DNA of 64,000 nt from Avrilella dinanensis (GCF_002807015.1 NZ_NIPO01000001.1:2115657-2179656); one strand, 5' to 3'; numbered from the stretch's first letter, positions 24,096 through 33,674 are shown. Notes: generated from the sequence alone by a model not told the origin. Numbers and translations: made by a program.

Positions 24096-25259
24096 TTAGA
24101 CACTCTGAGTTTCCTTCATTCGAAACCTTTTTAAATATACCAACGCAAGACTCGCACCAATACTTGCCATTCCCACGCCCACTAAAACCGGAGTGTTGTA
24201 CGCCAAACCAAATGTGATAGGAATACCACCAAAATAAGCACCCAATGTATTTCCGATGTTGAAACTTGCTTGTCCCGCCGCAGCTGCGATGGTTTCTGAA
24301 CCTTTTGCCGAATTAATCAACATCATTTGTAGAGGCGAACCTGTAGTAAAAGCCACCAGTCCGGTAACGAAAGCCATAATGTATGCCATTTCAGCAATAT
24401 GAGCTGTGAAATAAACCGCAACCAATGTAATCGCCATTGCTGAGAAACAGGCAATAGAAGCTTTGGTTGGCGAAATAGTATCTGCAAGCTTTCCACCTAA
24501 AATATTTCCGAAAAACATTCCCAAACCTACCAAAACCATAATCAGCGGAACGCGTTCTTCAGCTAAGTTACCAACCTTAGTAACCATCGGAGAAATATAA
24601 GATATCCACGAAAACAAACCACCGGTTCCAATCGAAATGATAGCAATAATCAACCAAGCTTTGGGTTGTTTAAAATAAGAAAGCTGTTGGGTCAGGTTCC
24701 CTTTTGAGCGATTGGCTATGGTGGGCAACCAGAAATATAATGCAGCAAAAGTAAGCAATCCCAGCGATGCAATTACGCCATAGGTAATCCGCCATGAGAA
24801 ATGATGCCCGATATAAGTTCCCAAAGGCACGCCGGCAAGGTTGGCAACGGTCATTCCTGTAAACATAAAAGCAATTGCCCGAGCTTCTTTTCCTTTTTGT
24901 GCCAGTTGTGCTGCCACAACCGACCCCACACCAAAAAATGCACCGTGAGGTAATCCTGACATAAACCGACTGATAGCCAAACTATTGTATTCCGGAGCAA
25001 TCGCAAAAAGACCGTTGAACACCAGAAAAAGCACCATTAGGAAAAGCAATACATTTTTCGGGGCAAACCTTCCTGTGAATAAAGTAAGAATCGGTGCACC
25101 AATCACTACGCCCAGGGCGTATAAGGCGATGAAATGTGCCGCTTCGGTAATTTCTATTTGTTGGTCTTTGGCAATATCCTGCAATATTCCCATCATAGTA
25201 AACTCGGTCATTCCGATGGCCAATCCGCCGCAGGCTAATGCAAGTAATCCTTTGTTCAT
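24096..25259 (-). CDS. MFS transporter (AraJ/DHA1-like efflux family)
   Basis: 387 residues with twelve predicted membrane helices and the usual 6+6 arrangement. The N-terminus (LALACGGLAIGMTEFTMMGIL) and GRFAPKNVLLFLM (motif A-like loop) fit the AraJ/YdhP/PbuE branch of DHA1 drug or sugar exporters. Substrate cannot be read from sequence. A -7 box TACCTTTG is 18 bases upstream. No operon partner. Confidence 0.85.
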   Translation of the reverse strand: MNKGLLALACGGLAIGMTEFTMMGILQDIAKDQQIEITEAAHFIALYALGVVIGAPILTLFTGRFAPKNVLLFLMVLFLVFNGLFAIAPEYNSLAISRFMSGLPHGAFFGVGSVVAAQLAQKGKEARAIAFMFTGMTVANLAGVPLGTYIGHHFSWRITYGVIASLGLLTFAALYFWLPTIANRSKGNLTQQLSYFKQPKAWLIIAIISIGTGGLFSWISYISPMVTKVGNLAEERVPLIMVLVGLGMFFGNILGGKLADTISPTKASIACFSAMAITLVAVYFTAHIAEMAYIMAFVTGLVAFTTGSPLQMMLINSAKGSETIAAAAGQASFNIGNTLGAYFGGIPITFGLAYNTPVLVGVGMASIGASLALVYLKRFRMKETQSV

Positions 25260-25276
25260 AAGTTTGGTTCAAAGTG

Positions 25277-25284
25277 CAAAGGTA
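25277..25284 (-). promoter_or_regulatory. -7 promoter box TACCTTTG
   Basis: Exact TAnnTTTG match on the minus strand, 18 bases before the MFS ATG at 25259. Confidence 0.5.
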
Positions 25285-25429
25285 CTTAAATTGAGGTTAG
25301 TTTTTGGGGTTGATTTATTAACTTTTAACGATAAAAAAAAGAAGTAACTTATATGTAATTTCGTAGGAATTAATATATTCGTAGCGTAAAAATAAAAAAC
25401 AATCTGAAGCAGCAACGCTGATAATTACT

Positions 25430-26083
25430 ATGAAACAAATAATGTCTGAAGACGAGCAATTTATTTTTGATTCCATTTATACGCAGGTTCGTTCCGGGTT
25501 TTTCAGTCTGGAAGACATTCAGGAAAGCATTCTCGAAGAAATTGAAGACAATGGTTTTGGCGATGAAATTTCTGAAGAATGGGCGTATGAACACATCGAC
25601 AAAGTGTATGATAATCTTTTGGAAGAAAGCCAAACATGGCAATCACCAACAGAAACCGAACGTTTAATAACGGCTTTTGATGACCTTGCGGCAACGCACA
25701 AAATAACAGCATTGCATTACGCAGGTTATACGATGGACGACGGCGAATATGAAGTGGTTGAAATAGAACGTACGCTGATAGAAAACGGTGAAAAATCCGA
25801 AGGATATTGTTTTTATCACGGACAGGATTTGGAACGTGCCGTGAGGGGCGAAGGTTTGTTGATTGCTTTTCAAAAAATTGACAACGTAAGCGATAGCGTT
25901 TCCAAAGAAATTGCGAAAAAAATAGTTGAGGTACTGGAACAGCACGGTTTAAGAACAGAATGGAACGGAAAAGCCGATGCACGCATTTTATTGCCCGATT
26001 TCAAATGGCAACGTATTTATAACGAAAACGACCGTGATTTGCTGAATTACAATTATGTGATAGATGCTGTTTTGGGAAATTAG
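25430..26083 (+). CDS. DUF6891-like protein
   Basis: 217 residues, soluble, acidic, no signal peptide. The N-terminal region (about 1-60, EDEQFIFDSIYTQVRSGF) is helical. A central beta-rich region (about 75-145) includes ALHYAGYTMDDGEYEV and GYCFYHGQDLERAV. The C-terminal segment LRTEWNGKADARILLPDFKWQR is typical of the DUF6891 family. Function unknown. The start could instead be the ATG at 25442. I see no decisive ribosome-binding site, which is common in this phylum. Confidence 0.62.
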   Translation: MKQIMSEDEQFIFDSIYTQVRSGFFSLEDIQESILEEIEDNGFGDEISEEWAYEHIDKVYDNLLEESQTWQSPTETERLITAFDDLAATHKITALHYAGYTMDDGEYEVVEIERTLIENGEKSEGYCFYHGQDLERAVRGEGLLIAFQKIDNVSDSVSKEIAKKIVEVLEQHGLRTEWNGKADARILLPDFKWQRIYNENDRDLLNYNYVIDAVLGN

Positions 26084-26133
26084 CTCAATGAGCGAATTCA
26101 TTTACGATTCTTTCATTCGCTAATTAAACAAAA

Positions 26134-26187
26134 ATGAAATTCGGAAAAGTAAACGCCCCTTCCGTTATTGATTTTACATTTCATTAA
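26134..26187 (+). pseudogene. truncated gene start resembling DUF72 proteins
   Basis: ATG at 26134 opens a 17-codon frame reading MKFGKVNAPSVIDFTFH and then stops. The opening FGKV..P..IDFT is how Bacteroidota DUF72 (YecE-like) proteins begin. The rest of the gene is missing, and the next gene starts 54 bases later. The likely history is deletion of the body of a DUF72 gene, leaving its start. The match is short and recalled from family knowledge, so chance cannot be excluded. Confidence 0.4.
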
Positions 26188-26240
26188 ATTGGGTACAGAC
26201 ATTCGTTATCCTAATAAAAATTTCAAACATTATTTTAAAA

Positions 26241-26819
26241 ATGAATAATGATTATTTAACCGGAATAAAAAAGCAGTTTGCCTATTACAAACAATTGGGC
26301 GACAAAACCTTTGAACAGCTGGCAGAGGCGGATTTCTTCTGGCAGTATAATGAAGAAAGTAACAGCATTGCAGTAATTGTCAAACACCTTTGGGGAAATA
26401 TGTTATCTCGTTGGACGGATATTTTTACAACCGACGGCGAAAAAGAATGGCGAAACCGCGATACTGAATTTGAAAATGACCTTAAAGACAAAACGGAAGT
26501 ATTGGCAAAATGGAATGCAGGCTGGGATTGCCTATTTCATACATTGGATTCTCTTTCTGAGGCAGATTTAACCCGTATTATTTACATACGCAACCAAGGG
26601 CATACAGTGGCGGAAGCTATTAGCAGACAATTAGCACATTATCCCTATCATGTTGGGCAGATTGTTTTTATCGGTAAAATGATTCAGAATGAAAAATGGC
26701 AATCACTTTCCATTCCACGAAACCAGTCGAAAGGCTATAACGATAAAAAATTTTCGATGGAAAAACAACGTACTCATTTTACAGATGAGTTTTTAAACGA
26801 TACCGATTCAGAAAAATAA
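26241..26819 (+). CDS. DinB/YfiT-like protein (DUF1572 type)
   Basis: 192 residues, soluble four-helix bundle. Putative metal ligands are the His of VKHLWGN (near residue 50) and the two His of AHYPYHVGQIV (near 134-138), the triad of the DinB superfamily. DUF1572 members are DinB-like proteins of unknown reaction, some acting as thiol-dependent transferases. The C-terminal 35 residues are polar and extra to the core. No operon partner. Confidence 0.75.
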   Translation: MNNDYLTGIKKQFAYYKQLGDKTFEQLAEADFFWQYNEESNSIAVIVKHLWGNMLSRWTDIFTTDGEKEWRNRDTEFENDLKDKTEVLAKWNAGWDCLFHTLDSLSEADLTRIIYIRNQGHTVAEAISRQLAHYPYHVGQIVFIGKMIQNEKWQSLSIPRNQSKGYNDKKFSMEKQRTHFTDEFLNDTDSEK

Positions 26820-26997
26820 ATATTACAACGCTGAGTAATATTGGAAAAGAAACTGGGGAAAACAGAAATAGAAAAGTTGAAATAAGTGTAATGTTAATGA
26901 GCTTATTAATTAAATCTGAAAAAAACTCATCAGATTAATGGTTTCTGTAACAAATTCCATAAATTCGTACTCATTATATAAAATTACAAAAATAAAT

Positions 26998-28191
26998 ATG
27001 TTTCGATTAAAACTAAAACCCTTATTGGCTGCGGCTTTTATAGCTTTGGCAGCAACTTCACATGTGTCTGCACAAGATGATTTGATTAATAAAGTTAAAG
27101 CCAATCAAAGTGCCAACAGTAAAGACCATTTTACATTCACAGACGTTATCAATATAGAAAATACTTCGGTAAAAGACCAAGGTTCATCAGGCACGTGCTG
27201 GAGCTATTCCGGAAACTCATTTATTGAGTCAGAAATGATTCGTATGGGTAAAAAACCGGTTGAACTGGCTCAAATTTTCACGGCTCGCAACGCTTATATT
27301 GAGAAAGGCGAAATGTATGTGAAAATGCACGGAGCGGTAACTTTAGGCGAAGGTGGAGCGTTTCACGATGTAATGAATATGCACAAAAAATATGGAATTG
27401 TTCCAAGAAGTGCTTACACCGGATTACAGGAAGGACAAACGCGTAACAATTTTTCTGAAATGACTTCAATGCTGGAGTCAGTTCTGGCATCTGTTATCAA
27501 AAACAAGAAACTGTCAGACAATTGGTTAGATGCTTACACCGCTATCATTGATACTTATCTGGGAGAAGCTCCGAAAGAGTTTATGTATGAAGGCAAAAAA
27601 TACACTCCAAAAACTTTCGCTGATGAAGTTGTTGGTATCAATCCTGATGATTATGTGGAAGTTTCTTCTTTTCAGGAATATCCATGGTATACCAAATTCA
27701 CTTTGTTGGTTCCCGATAACTGGGCATTTGACCAGGTTTGGAATGTTAAGCAGGACGAATTGGTAGAAATTGTTGACCATGCTTTGAAAAACGGCTATAC
27801 CGTAGCTTGGGGTGGAGATGTTTCTGAGAAAGGTTTTAGCTGGAAAAATGGAGTAGCTTATATTCCTGAAACCGACTTTGGACAAATGACTACTGAGGAA
27901 AAAGCAACAATGTTCAACGGTCCTAAACCTGAGAAAAAAGTCACTGATGCCGACCGTCAAAAAGCGTTTGATAATTACGAAACTACCGACGACCACGGAA
28001 TGCACATCGTAGGAATCGCCAAAGACCAAAACGGTAAAGAATATTACATTGTTAAAAATTCGTGGGGATTATCCAATGATTATCAGGGATATATGTATAT
28101 GACCAAAGCGTTTATGAAATACAAAGCTACCGATATTATGGTGCATAAAGACGGACTTCCAAAAGGGATTGCTAGAAAGTTGTCATTGTAG
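26998..28191 (+). CDS. secreted C1-family (bleomycin hydrolase-like) cysteine peptidase
   Basis: 397 residues from the ATG at 26998, which opens directly into a signal peptide (cut after HVSA, near residue 22). The longer frame would hide it. Catalytic residues are Cys67 (SSGTCWSYS), His336 (HGMHIVGIA) and Asn354 (VKNSWG). The oxyanion Gln is in VKDQGSSG. The large insert between Cys and His follows the C1B/aminopeptidase C pattern, but unlike cytoplasmic PepC this enzyme is exported. Probable periplasmic or surface peptidase. It is followed by a bidirectional terminator. Confidence 0.88.
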   Translation: MFRLKLKPLLAAAFIALAATSHVSAQDDLINKVKANQSANSKDHFTFTDVINIENTSVKDQGSSGTCWSYSGNSFIESEMIRMGKKPVELAQIFTARNAYIEKGEMYVKMHGAVTLGEGGAFHDVMNMHKKYGIVPRSAYTGLQEGQTRNNFSEMTSMLESVLASVIKNKKLSDNWLDAYTAIIDTYLGEAPKEFMYEGKKYTPKTFADEVVGINPDDYVEVSSFQEYPWYTKFTLLVPDNWAFDQVWNVKQDELVEIVDHALKNGYTVAWGGDVSEKGFSWKNGVAYIPETDFGQMTTEEKATMFNGPKPEKKVTDADRQKAFDNYETTDDHGMHIVGIAKDQNGKEYYIVKNSWGLSNDYQGYMYMTKAFMKYKATDIMVHKDGLPKGIARKLSL

Positions 28192-28220
28192 TAATATAAT
28201 TAGGTCAATATAGCTTAAAC

Positions 28221-28255
28221 AAAAAATCCGGTTTCAACAGAAACCGGATTTTTTT
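28221..28255. terminator. bidirectional intrinsic terminator
   Basis: ATCCGGTTTC (28226-28235), loop AACA, GAAACCGGAT (28240-28249), flanked by A-run on the left and T-run on the right. It ends the peptidase transcript rightwards and the tRNA cluster leftwards. Confidence 0.9.
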
Positions 28256-28256
28256 G

Positions 28257-28329
<73 letters not shown>

Positions 28330-28350
28330 AGAGTTTACGCTTTTATTTTG

Positions 28351-28423
<73 letters not shown>

Positions 28424-28450
28424 AGTTGTAAACTCTTGTTGAAAAATTTG

Positions 28451-28523
<73 letters not shown>

Positions 28524-28549
28524 ATTAATACCGCCATTCAAAGCGATTG

Positions 28550-28557
28550 CAAATATA
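28550..28557 (-). promoter_or_regulatory. -7 promoter box TATATTTG for the tRNA-Phe cluster
   Basis: Exact TAnnTTTG match on the minus strand upstream of the first tRNA, giving a leader of about 20 nt before the mature 5' end. Confidence 0.6.
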
Positions 28558-28604
28558 AAAGGTTTTTTTTATCTATACCTAATATTTTCTAAAAAAATCT
28601 TGTG

Positions 28605-28612
28605 TAGCTTTG
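28605..28612 (+). promoter_or_regulatory. -7 promoter box TAGCTTTG for coaX
   Basis: Exact TAnnTTTG match 21 bases before the coaX ATG at 28633. It supports that start over the upstream in-frame ATG at 28600, which would precede the promoter. Confidence 0.6.
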
Positions 28613-28632
28613 TTCTCAAAGAAAAACAAAAG

Positions 28633-29361
28633 ATGATTATTGCTATTGATGTGGGAAATACAAGAATAAAAGTCGCTGTGTATGACCGAAATACATGGGG
28701 TGGGTTTTATCATATTGCCACAAAAGACTTCCGTTCGCAGATAGAAAATATAACAGAAAAACTGCCTGAAAAGCCGTTTATCATAATTTCTTCTGTGGGG
28801 AAACTCAACGAATATCAGCTTAAATGGCTGGCAACAAAAGGATTTTTGCATATTGTAAGTGCCAACGATAAGTTGCCTTTCGAGAATAAATATGCAACGC
28901 CACATACGCTCGGTGCCGACCGAATTGCTCTGGCTGCGGGTCTTGCATTGGAATTCCCCAAAAGAAATAAGCTCGTTATTGATTGCGGAACCTGTATTAC
29001 TTACGATTTTGTCAATCAGCGGAATGAATACCTCGGCGGAGCGATTTCGCCCGGATTAAATCTGAGGTACAAAAGCCTGAATGACTACACTGCCAAGTTG
29101 CCGTTATTGTCGATAAGTGACGAATATCCGCTGACGGGAACTTCAACAAATCAGAGTATTCACTCGGGAGTAATCAACGGAGCGGTGGCGGAAATCGACG
29201 GGTTTATCAATGAATACAAAACGCGGTATGATAATTTAACAGTAATTTTAACAGGCGGCGACGCTATTTTTTTGGCTGAAAGCATAAAAAATAACATCTT
29301 TGTACGTTCAAACTTTCTGATAGAGAGTTTGGTTTTGTATTATCAATATATTAATTCATGA
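28633..29361 (+). CDS. coaX: type III pantothenate kinase
   Basis: 242 residues from the ATG at 28633 (MIIAIDVGNTRIKVAVYD). The longer frame starts inside the promoter. It has the ASKHA fold: phosphate-binding DVGNT, HTLGADRIALAAG with the catalytic Asp, VIDCGTCITYD, GGAISPGLNLR and VILTGGDA. It catalyses the first step of CoA synthesis. First gene of a five-gene rightward operon. Its stop overlaps the next start by 4 bases (ATGA). Confidence 0.93.
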   Translation: MIIAIDVGNTRIKVAVYDRNTWGGFYHIATKDFRSQIENITEKLPEKPFIIISSVGKLNEYQLKWLATKGFLHIVSANDKLPFENKYATPHTLGADRIALAAGLALEFPKRNKLVIDCGTCITYDFVNQRNEYLGGAISPGLNLRYKSLNDYTAKLPLLSISDEYPLTGTSTNQSIHSGVINGAVAEIDGFINEYKTRYDNLTVILTGGDAIFLAESIKNNIFVRSNFLIESLVLYYQYINS

Positions 29362-30644
29362 TAAAAAAACTTATATTAAGCCTTACGCTTGTTTTCGGGC
29401 TGTCCGCTTATGCTCAGCAAGGTACGGCGTCCCCTTATTCTTTCTACAACGGAGGGGATATTCACTTTAAAGGAACACATGATATCAAAACCATGGGAAG
29501 CCTGGCGGTTTTTCAGGATAGTATCCATACCAATTTACTCAATCCGGCATCTACGGCACAATTACAGGGAGCAAATTTGGCTTTAGGTTTAAGTACTTCG
29601 ATGACAAAATTTACGTCGGCACAAAACAATGTAGACGTTAACCGGACAACGTTCGATTATTTGTCGCTGGCTTTTCCCGCAGGCAAATTTGGCTTTTCGC
29701 TGGGTGTGATGCCTCGCTCATTTGTAGGTTATGACATACTGAATGAAGCACAGGAAAACGAATTTACGGTAAGAAAAAATTATTTAGGCGAAGGCGGTAT
29801 AAACAGAGCTTTTGTCGGAATTGCCTACCGCATTACCGACCGTTTGAATATCGGGGTGGAAACACAGTATAATTTTGGTCAGAGTGAAAACAGTGTGATT
29901 AAATTTATCACAGACGACGGACATGGACTGAGTTTGGACAGAGGAACACGCGAGTTGATTAATAATCGTTACAGCGGACTGAGTATCAACACTGGGATTA
30001 ACTATGTACACCCACTGAAAGATAAAATTCAGTTGAATATCGGAGTAACTTACAGCCCTGAAATGAAAATTGATAATGAGCAGGATATTGCCTTGTCAAC
30101 CATTGAGTTAGCCAACGATTTGTCTTATAGGGATATTGATGTTTTTGAACAGCCGACAAGAAAAAATAAATTTGTTTTGCCTTCAAAATATAGTATCGGA
30201 GCAGGAATCGGCGACCCGAATAAATGGTTTGCAGGAATTGAATATACCGGTACGCAATCTTCACAAATCAACGCCTACAATACTTATTCAAACGCAAGTT
30301 ATAATGACGGCTACAAAATAGCGGCAGGAGGTTTTTACACGCCCGACCACAGGTCACTGACCAGCTATATGAAAAGAATGACCTATCGTTTTGGCGCCAG
30401 ATATGAAAATACCGGATTTGTGTTGAATCAACAGGAAATTAAAGATTATTCGGTTTCGGCAGGAATTGGCTTGCCCATTGGAGAAATGCGACAAGGAATT
30501 TCATTGTCTAATCTGAATATTGGTGTAGAATACGGACAAAGAGGAACCAGCTCACATGGTTTGATTAAAGAAAATTATTTTAATATTTCTGTCGGATTGT
30601 CGTTCAATGATTTCTCTTGGTTTGTGAAACGTAAATTAGACTAA
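29358..30644 (+). CDS. outer-membrane beta-barrel protein (FadL/PorV-like)
   Basis: 428 residues. Signal peptide (cut after AYA, near residue 19). The rest alternates aromatic/Gly-rich beta strands ending in a terminal strand, consistent with a 14-strand-like barrel of the FadL/OmpP1 superfamily. The N-terminal SPYSFYNGGD and LNPASTAQL segments are common in Bacteroidota barrels of this kind. Ligand unknown. It is placed between coaX and lptC, a conserved order in flavobacteria. It abuts lptC with no spacer. Confidence 0.72.
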   Translation: MIKKLILSLTLVFGLSAYAQQGTASPYSFYNGGDIHFKGTHDIKTMGSLAVFQDSIHTNLLNPASTAQLQGANLALGLSTSMTKFTSAQNNVDVNRTTFDYLSLAFPAGKFGFSLGVMPRSFVGYDILNEAQENEFTVRKNYLGEGGINRAFVGIAYRITDRLNIGVETQYNFGQSENSVIKFITDDGHGLSLDRGTRELINNRYSGLSINTGINYVHPLKDKIQLNIGVTYSPEMKIDNEQDIALSTIELANDLSYRDIDVFEQPTRKNKFVLPSKYSIGAGIGDPNKWFAGIEYTGTQSSQINAYNTYSNASYNDGYKIAAGGFYTPDHRSLTSYMKRMTYRFGARYENTGFVLNQQEIKDYSVSAGIGLPIGEMRQGISLSNLNIGVEYGQRGTSSHGLIKENYFNISVGLSFNDFSWFVKRKLD

Positions 30645-31199
30645 ATGAAGAAGTTTGCAGGGTATATGACGGCAATAATGAGCCTTGCGATACTAATAAG
30701 TTGCGGTAATGAACAGAATTATTCCGCCCGGCAAACAACAGAATTAATTCCGGCAGGTATTGCGGAGAAAATTGAAGTGAAATATACTGATTCTGCCCGG
30801 ATTAAAGCGATTTTGTTTGCTGATAAAATGTTGGATTACAGTAATGTAAAATATCCTTTTAATGATTTTCCGGAAGGGGTAAATGTGGTTGTTTTTGATG
30901 AAGATAAAAACAAAAACTTTATTGAAGCTGATTATGCCATTGCCTATTCCAAAACCGGACTGATTGACCTGAGAGGCAATGTGAAAATTACTTCCCACAA
31001 CGGAACGGTTATGACTACGCCACAGTTGTATTATGACCAAAAACTGAACTGGTTTTTTACCGAGTATCGTTTCAAAGTTGTGGACGAAAACCAGAGTGTT
31101 TTTGAGGGTATCGGTGTTGATTTTGACAGCGAATTCAAAACTATGAATGCCCACCAAAACAGAGGAGTTATCAAGGGAACAGATTCCGCTGATTTATAA
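30645..31199 (+). CDS. lptC: LPS export protein LptC, lipoprotein form
   Basis: 184 residues. Lipobox ends at Cys20 (LISC), where proteobacterial LptC has a transmembrane anchor. The OstA-like beta-jellyroll (about 60-175) includes DYSNVKYPFNDFPEGVNVVVFDE in two halves, LIDLRGNVKITSHNG and TPQLYYDQKLNWFFTEYRFKV. LptC passes lipopolysaccharide from the inner-membrane ABC transporter to LptA. No other lpt gene is in the window. lpxB at 41.4 kb is the other LPS gene. Confidence 0.85.
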   Translation: MKKFAGYMTAIMSLAILISCGNEQNYSARQTTELIPAGIAEKIEVKYTDSARIKAILFADKMLDYSNVKYPFNDFPEGVNVVVFDEDKNKNFIEADYAIAYSKTGLIDLRGNVKITSHNGTVMTTPQLYYDQKLNWFFTEYRFKVVDENQSVFEGIGVDFDSEFKTMNAHQNRGVIKGTDSADL

Positions 31200-31214
31200 A
31201 AAACATATATAATT

Positions 31215-31409
31215 ATGAAAGTTTACAGAATTACCGTATTTTTATACTTAGGTTTCGCCTTGTATTTTCTTTATGATGCTTATGTCGAGTATCAGAGAGA
31301 AGGCGATTACTGGATTAGATTAATTTTTGCAGCCATGGCTCTATTCCTGTTCTTTTTCAGACAGAGAAGCATCAGGAATATGGAAGAAAGGAAAAAAAAT
31401 CAACAATAA
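31215..31409 (+). CDS. small two-span membrane protein
   Basis: 64 residues. Two hydrophobic spans (about 5-24 and 33-49, RLIFAAMALFLFFF) with a short acidic loop and a basic C-terminal tail (RQRSIRNMEERKK). No recognised family. It is in frame with the operon: 15 bases after lptC and 3 bases before the next gene. Confidence 0.7.
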   Translation: MKVYRITVFLYLGFALYFLYDAYVEYQREGDYWIRLIFAAMALFLFFFRQRSIRNMEERKKNQQ

Positions 31410-31412
31410 TAT

Positions 31413-32654
31413 ATGGGGATAAGTGTTTTAGTAATATCCTTTATTTTTCTTTTTATATTATCTTCTTTGATAGCGGCTTACCGCTACGCAAACAAGGTCT
31501 TGCTGACGTTAGAAAACAAAAAAGAAGACCGAAAAACCAATTACACCCTCGACCTGATTACGGAAAAACCAAGATTGTATGTGGCATCACTCAAATTTGG
31601 TTCTGTAATATGCTGGGTGTTAATTATTTATTATAGCTTACGGTTGTTCTGGACGATTAAACACGATAACGAAATTACTTTTTTACTGATTTATTTTTCG
31701 GTGACGCTTTTCGTGCTGTATCTGGTCGAGCATTTCTTTCCGAAAGTGCTTGTCAAACCCAATGCAACTCTGATTATTACCAAATTAGATAAAGTAATCA
31801 GTATCTTGCTCAAAATTCTGGTTCCTTTTACGAAACCGCTCATTCGCTTTTCAGATTTTTTCTTGAAAACATTCTTTCGCATACAACCAACAGAAAACAC
31901 GAATTTGCTGAGTATAGGTGAATTAGGAACATATATCAGTAGGCAAATTGATGCTGCCGAGCAAAAAGAGGATTTAGATGCTGAATTACAGATTTTACAA
32001 AATGCGTTGTCTTTTACCGATGTCAAGGTCAAAGAAGTGATGACACCGCGGGTGGATATGTCGTCTGTACTGATTAATGATGATTTTGAGCATATCCGAA
32101 ATGTTTTTATGGAAACCGGTTATTCCAAACTGTTGGTTTACAATGAAAAAGGAAATAATGTTTTAGGATATATCCACGTTTTTGATTTGCTGAAACAACC
32201 ACAAGATGTGCAGGAAATATTACGTCCGGTGGTGGAAGTTTATGAAAATACATTTATCAATAATTTATTTCAGACTTTGTCTTTGCAGAAAAAGTCCATT
32301 GCTGTGGTAATTGATGAATATGGTGACATTTCCGGTATGGTTACGATGGAAGACATTATTGAAGAACTTTTTGGGGAAATAGATGATGAACATGACCATG
32401 ACGAATGGGTAGAGAAAAAAATCGATGAGAATAAATATATTCTGTCTGCTCGTTTGGAGGTAGATTATCTCAATGAAAAATATGATTTAAACCTGCCTGT
32501 CAGTGAAGATTACAACACTTTAGGAGGATTTGTAATCACGCATTGCAATCAAATTCCGACCCAGGGAAGTGTGATTAAAGTAAGCGATTACAGCGTCAAA
32601 ATTCTGTCGGCAACCGAAAGAAAAATCGATGTGGTGGAATTGGTCGTTGAGTAG
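31413..32654 (+). CDS. hemolysin/CorC-type (CNNM) transmembrane CBS protein
   Basis: 413 residues. N-terminal DUF21/CNNM membrane domain (spans near 5-25, 60-80, 88-110). A paired CBS module (about 205-325) begins at VKEVMTPRVDMSSV and includes VVIDEYGDISGMVTMEDIIEELFG. The C-terminal CorC_HlyC domain (about 335-410) contains LNLPVSEDYNTLGGFV. The family is implicated in Mg2+/Co2+ export. The flavobacterial gliding protein GldE has the same architecture, so GldE is an alternative that context does not support. Last gene of the coaX operon, convergent with dusB. Confidence 0.85.
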   Translation: MGISVLVISFIFLFILSSLIAAYRYANKVLLTLENKKEDRKTNYTLDLITEKPRLYVASLKFGSVICWVLIIYYSLRLFWTIKHDNEITFLLIYFSVTLFVLYLVEHFFPKVLVKPNATLIITKLDKVISILLKILVPFTKPLIRFSDFFLKTFFRIQPTENTNLLSIGELGTYISRQIDAAEQKEDLDAELQILQNALSFTDVKVKEVMTPRVDMSSVLINDDFEHIRNVFMETGYSKLLVYNEKGNNVLGYIHVFDLLKQPQDVQEILRPVVEVYENTFINNLFQTLSLQKKSIAVVIDEYGDISGMVTMEDIIEELFGEIDDEHDHDEWVEKKIDENKYILSARLEVDYLNEKYDLNLPVSEDYNTLGGFVITHCNQIPTQGSVIKVSDYSVKILSATERKIDVVELVVE

Positions 32655-32658
32655 TAAT

Positions 32659-33651
32659 TTATAATCTTGCGTATTCTTTATAAACCTCGGCAATTTCGTC
32701 AAAAATGGCTAATAAAATTTCTGGTTCGTCTGTGGTAACGAGTTTTTGTTTGTAAGGTTTAAAACCGTGAATCCCTTTGAAATAATTGGTGTAATGCCGT
32801 CTCATTTCCAGTATGCCCAATCGTTCGCCTTTCCATTCCATTGACCAAATCAGATGATTTCTCGCAGCTTCGATACGGTCAGTAATTGCGGGTTGAGGGA
32901 GCAATTCGCCGGTTTTGAAATAATGTTTGATTTCGTTAAATATCCATGGATAACCAATAGCGGCACGACCAATCATGATACCGTCTAAGCCAAACTTTTC
33001 TTTGTATTCCAACGCCTTTTGCGGGGAGTCAATATCGCCGTTTCCGAAAATAGGAATATGAATTCTCGGATTGTTTTTGATACGTTCAATATGCGTCCAA
33101 TCCGAATGACCTTTGTACATCTGAGCTCTCGTTCGGGCGTGTATAGTCAGGGCATGAATGCCAACATCTTGCAGCCGTTCGGCAACTTCATCAATATTAA
33201 TAGAATCTTCGTCCCAGCCCAAACGCGTTTTTACCGTAACAGGTAAATGGGTGCTTTTTACGACCGCTTTTGTCAGTCTGACCATCAAATCAATGTCTTT
33301 CAGCACACCGGCTCCGGCTCCTTTGCAAACCACTTTTTTAACCGGACAGCCAAAATTAATATCCACCAAATCGGGCTCAACGGTTTCTACAATTCTTGCC
33401 GACATCGCCATCGCTTCTTCATCGCCGCCAAAAATTTGAATACCAACCGGTCGTTCATAATCAAAGATGTCGAGTTTTTTCTTACTTTTTATCGCATCTC
33501 TGATTAATCCTTCTGAAGAAATAAATTCCGAGTACATCAAATCTGCTCCGTGCTGCTTACACAAACGGCGGAATGGCGGGTCGCTGACATCTTCCATAGG
33601 TGCCAGTAATAACGGGTGTTCGGGTAACTCGATTGAACCGATTTTTATCAT
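32659..33651 (-). CDS. dusB: tRNA-dihydrouridine synthase DusB
   Basis: 330 residues from the ATG at 33651. A start six codons upstream is possible, but homology begins at MIKIGSIELPEHPLLLAPMED. FMN-dependent TIM barrel: LAPMEDVSDPPFRRLC, the catalytic Cys in FGCPVKK, KTRLGWDED, ALTIHARTRAQMYKG, FGNGDIDSP and GIMIGRAAIG. The C-terminal helical tRNA-binding part contains EMRRHYTNYFKG. It reduces uridine in the tRNA D-loop. A -7 box TAATTTTG is 16 bases upstream. Confidence 0.92.
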   Translation of the reverse strand: MIKIGSIELPEHPLLLAPMEDVSDPPFRRLCKQHGADLMYSEFISSEGLIRDAIKSKKKLDIFDYERPVGIQIFGGDEEAMAMSARIVETVEPDLVDINFGCPVKKVVCKGAGAGVLKDIDLMVRLTKAVVKSTHLPVTVKTRLGWDEDSINIDEVAERLQDVGIHALTIHARTRAQMYKGHSDWTHIERIKNNPRIHIPIFGNGDIDSPQKALEYKEKFGLDGIMIGRAAIGYPWIFNEIKHYFKTGELLPQPAITDRIEAARNHLIWSMEWKGERLGILEMRRHYTNYFKGIHGFKPYKQKLVTTDEPEILLAIFDEIAEVYKEYARL

Positions 33652-33666
33652 TGGGATATTTTTGTG

Positions 33667-33674
33667 CAAAATTA
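33667..33674 (-). promoter_or_regulatory. -7 promoter box TAATTTTG for dusB
   Basis: Exact TAnnTTTG match on the minus strand, 16 bases before the dusB ATG. Confidence 0.5.

Noticed and set aside
31413..32654. Assignment of the CBS protein as gliding protein GldE
   Set aside because: Architecture is shared by many CorC/HlyC proteins, and the coaX-lptC context gives no support for a motility role.
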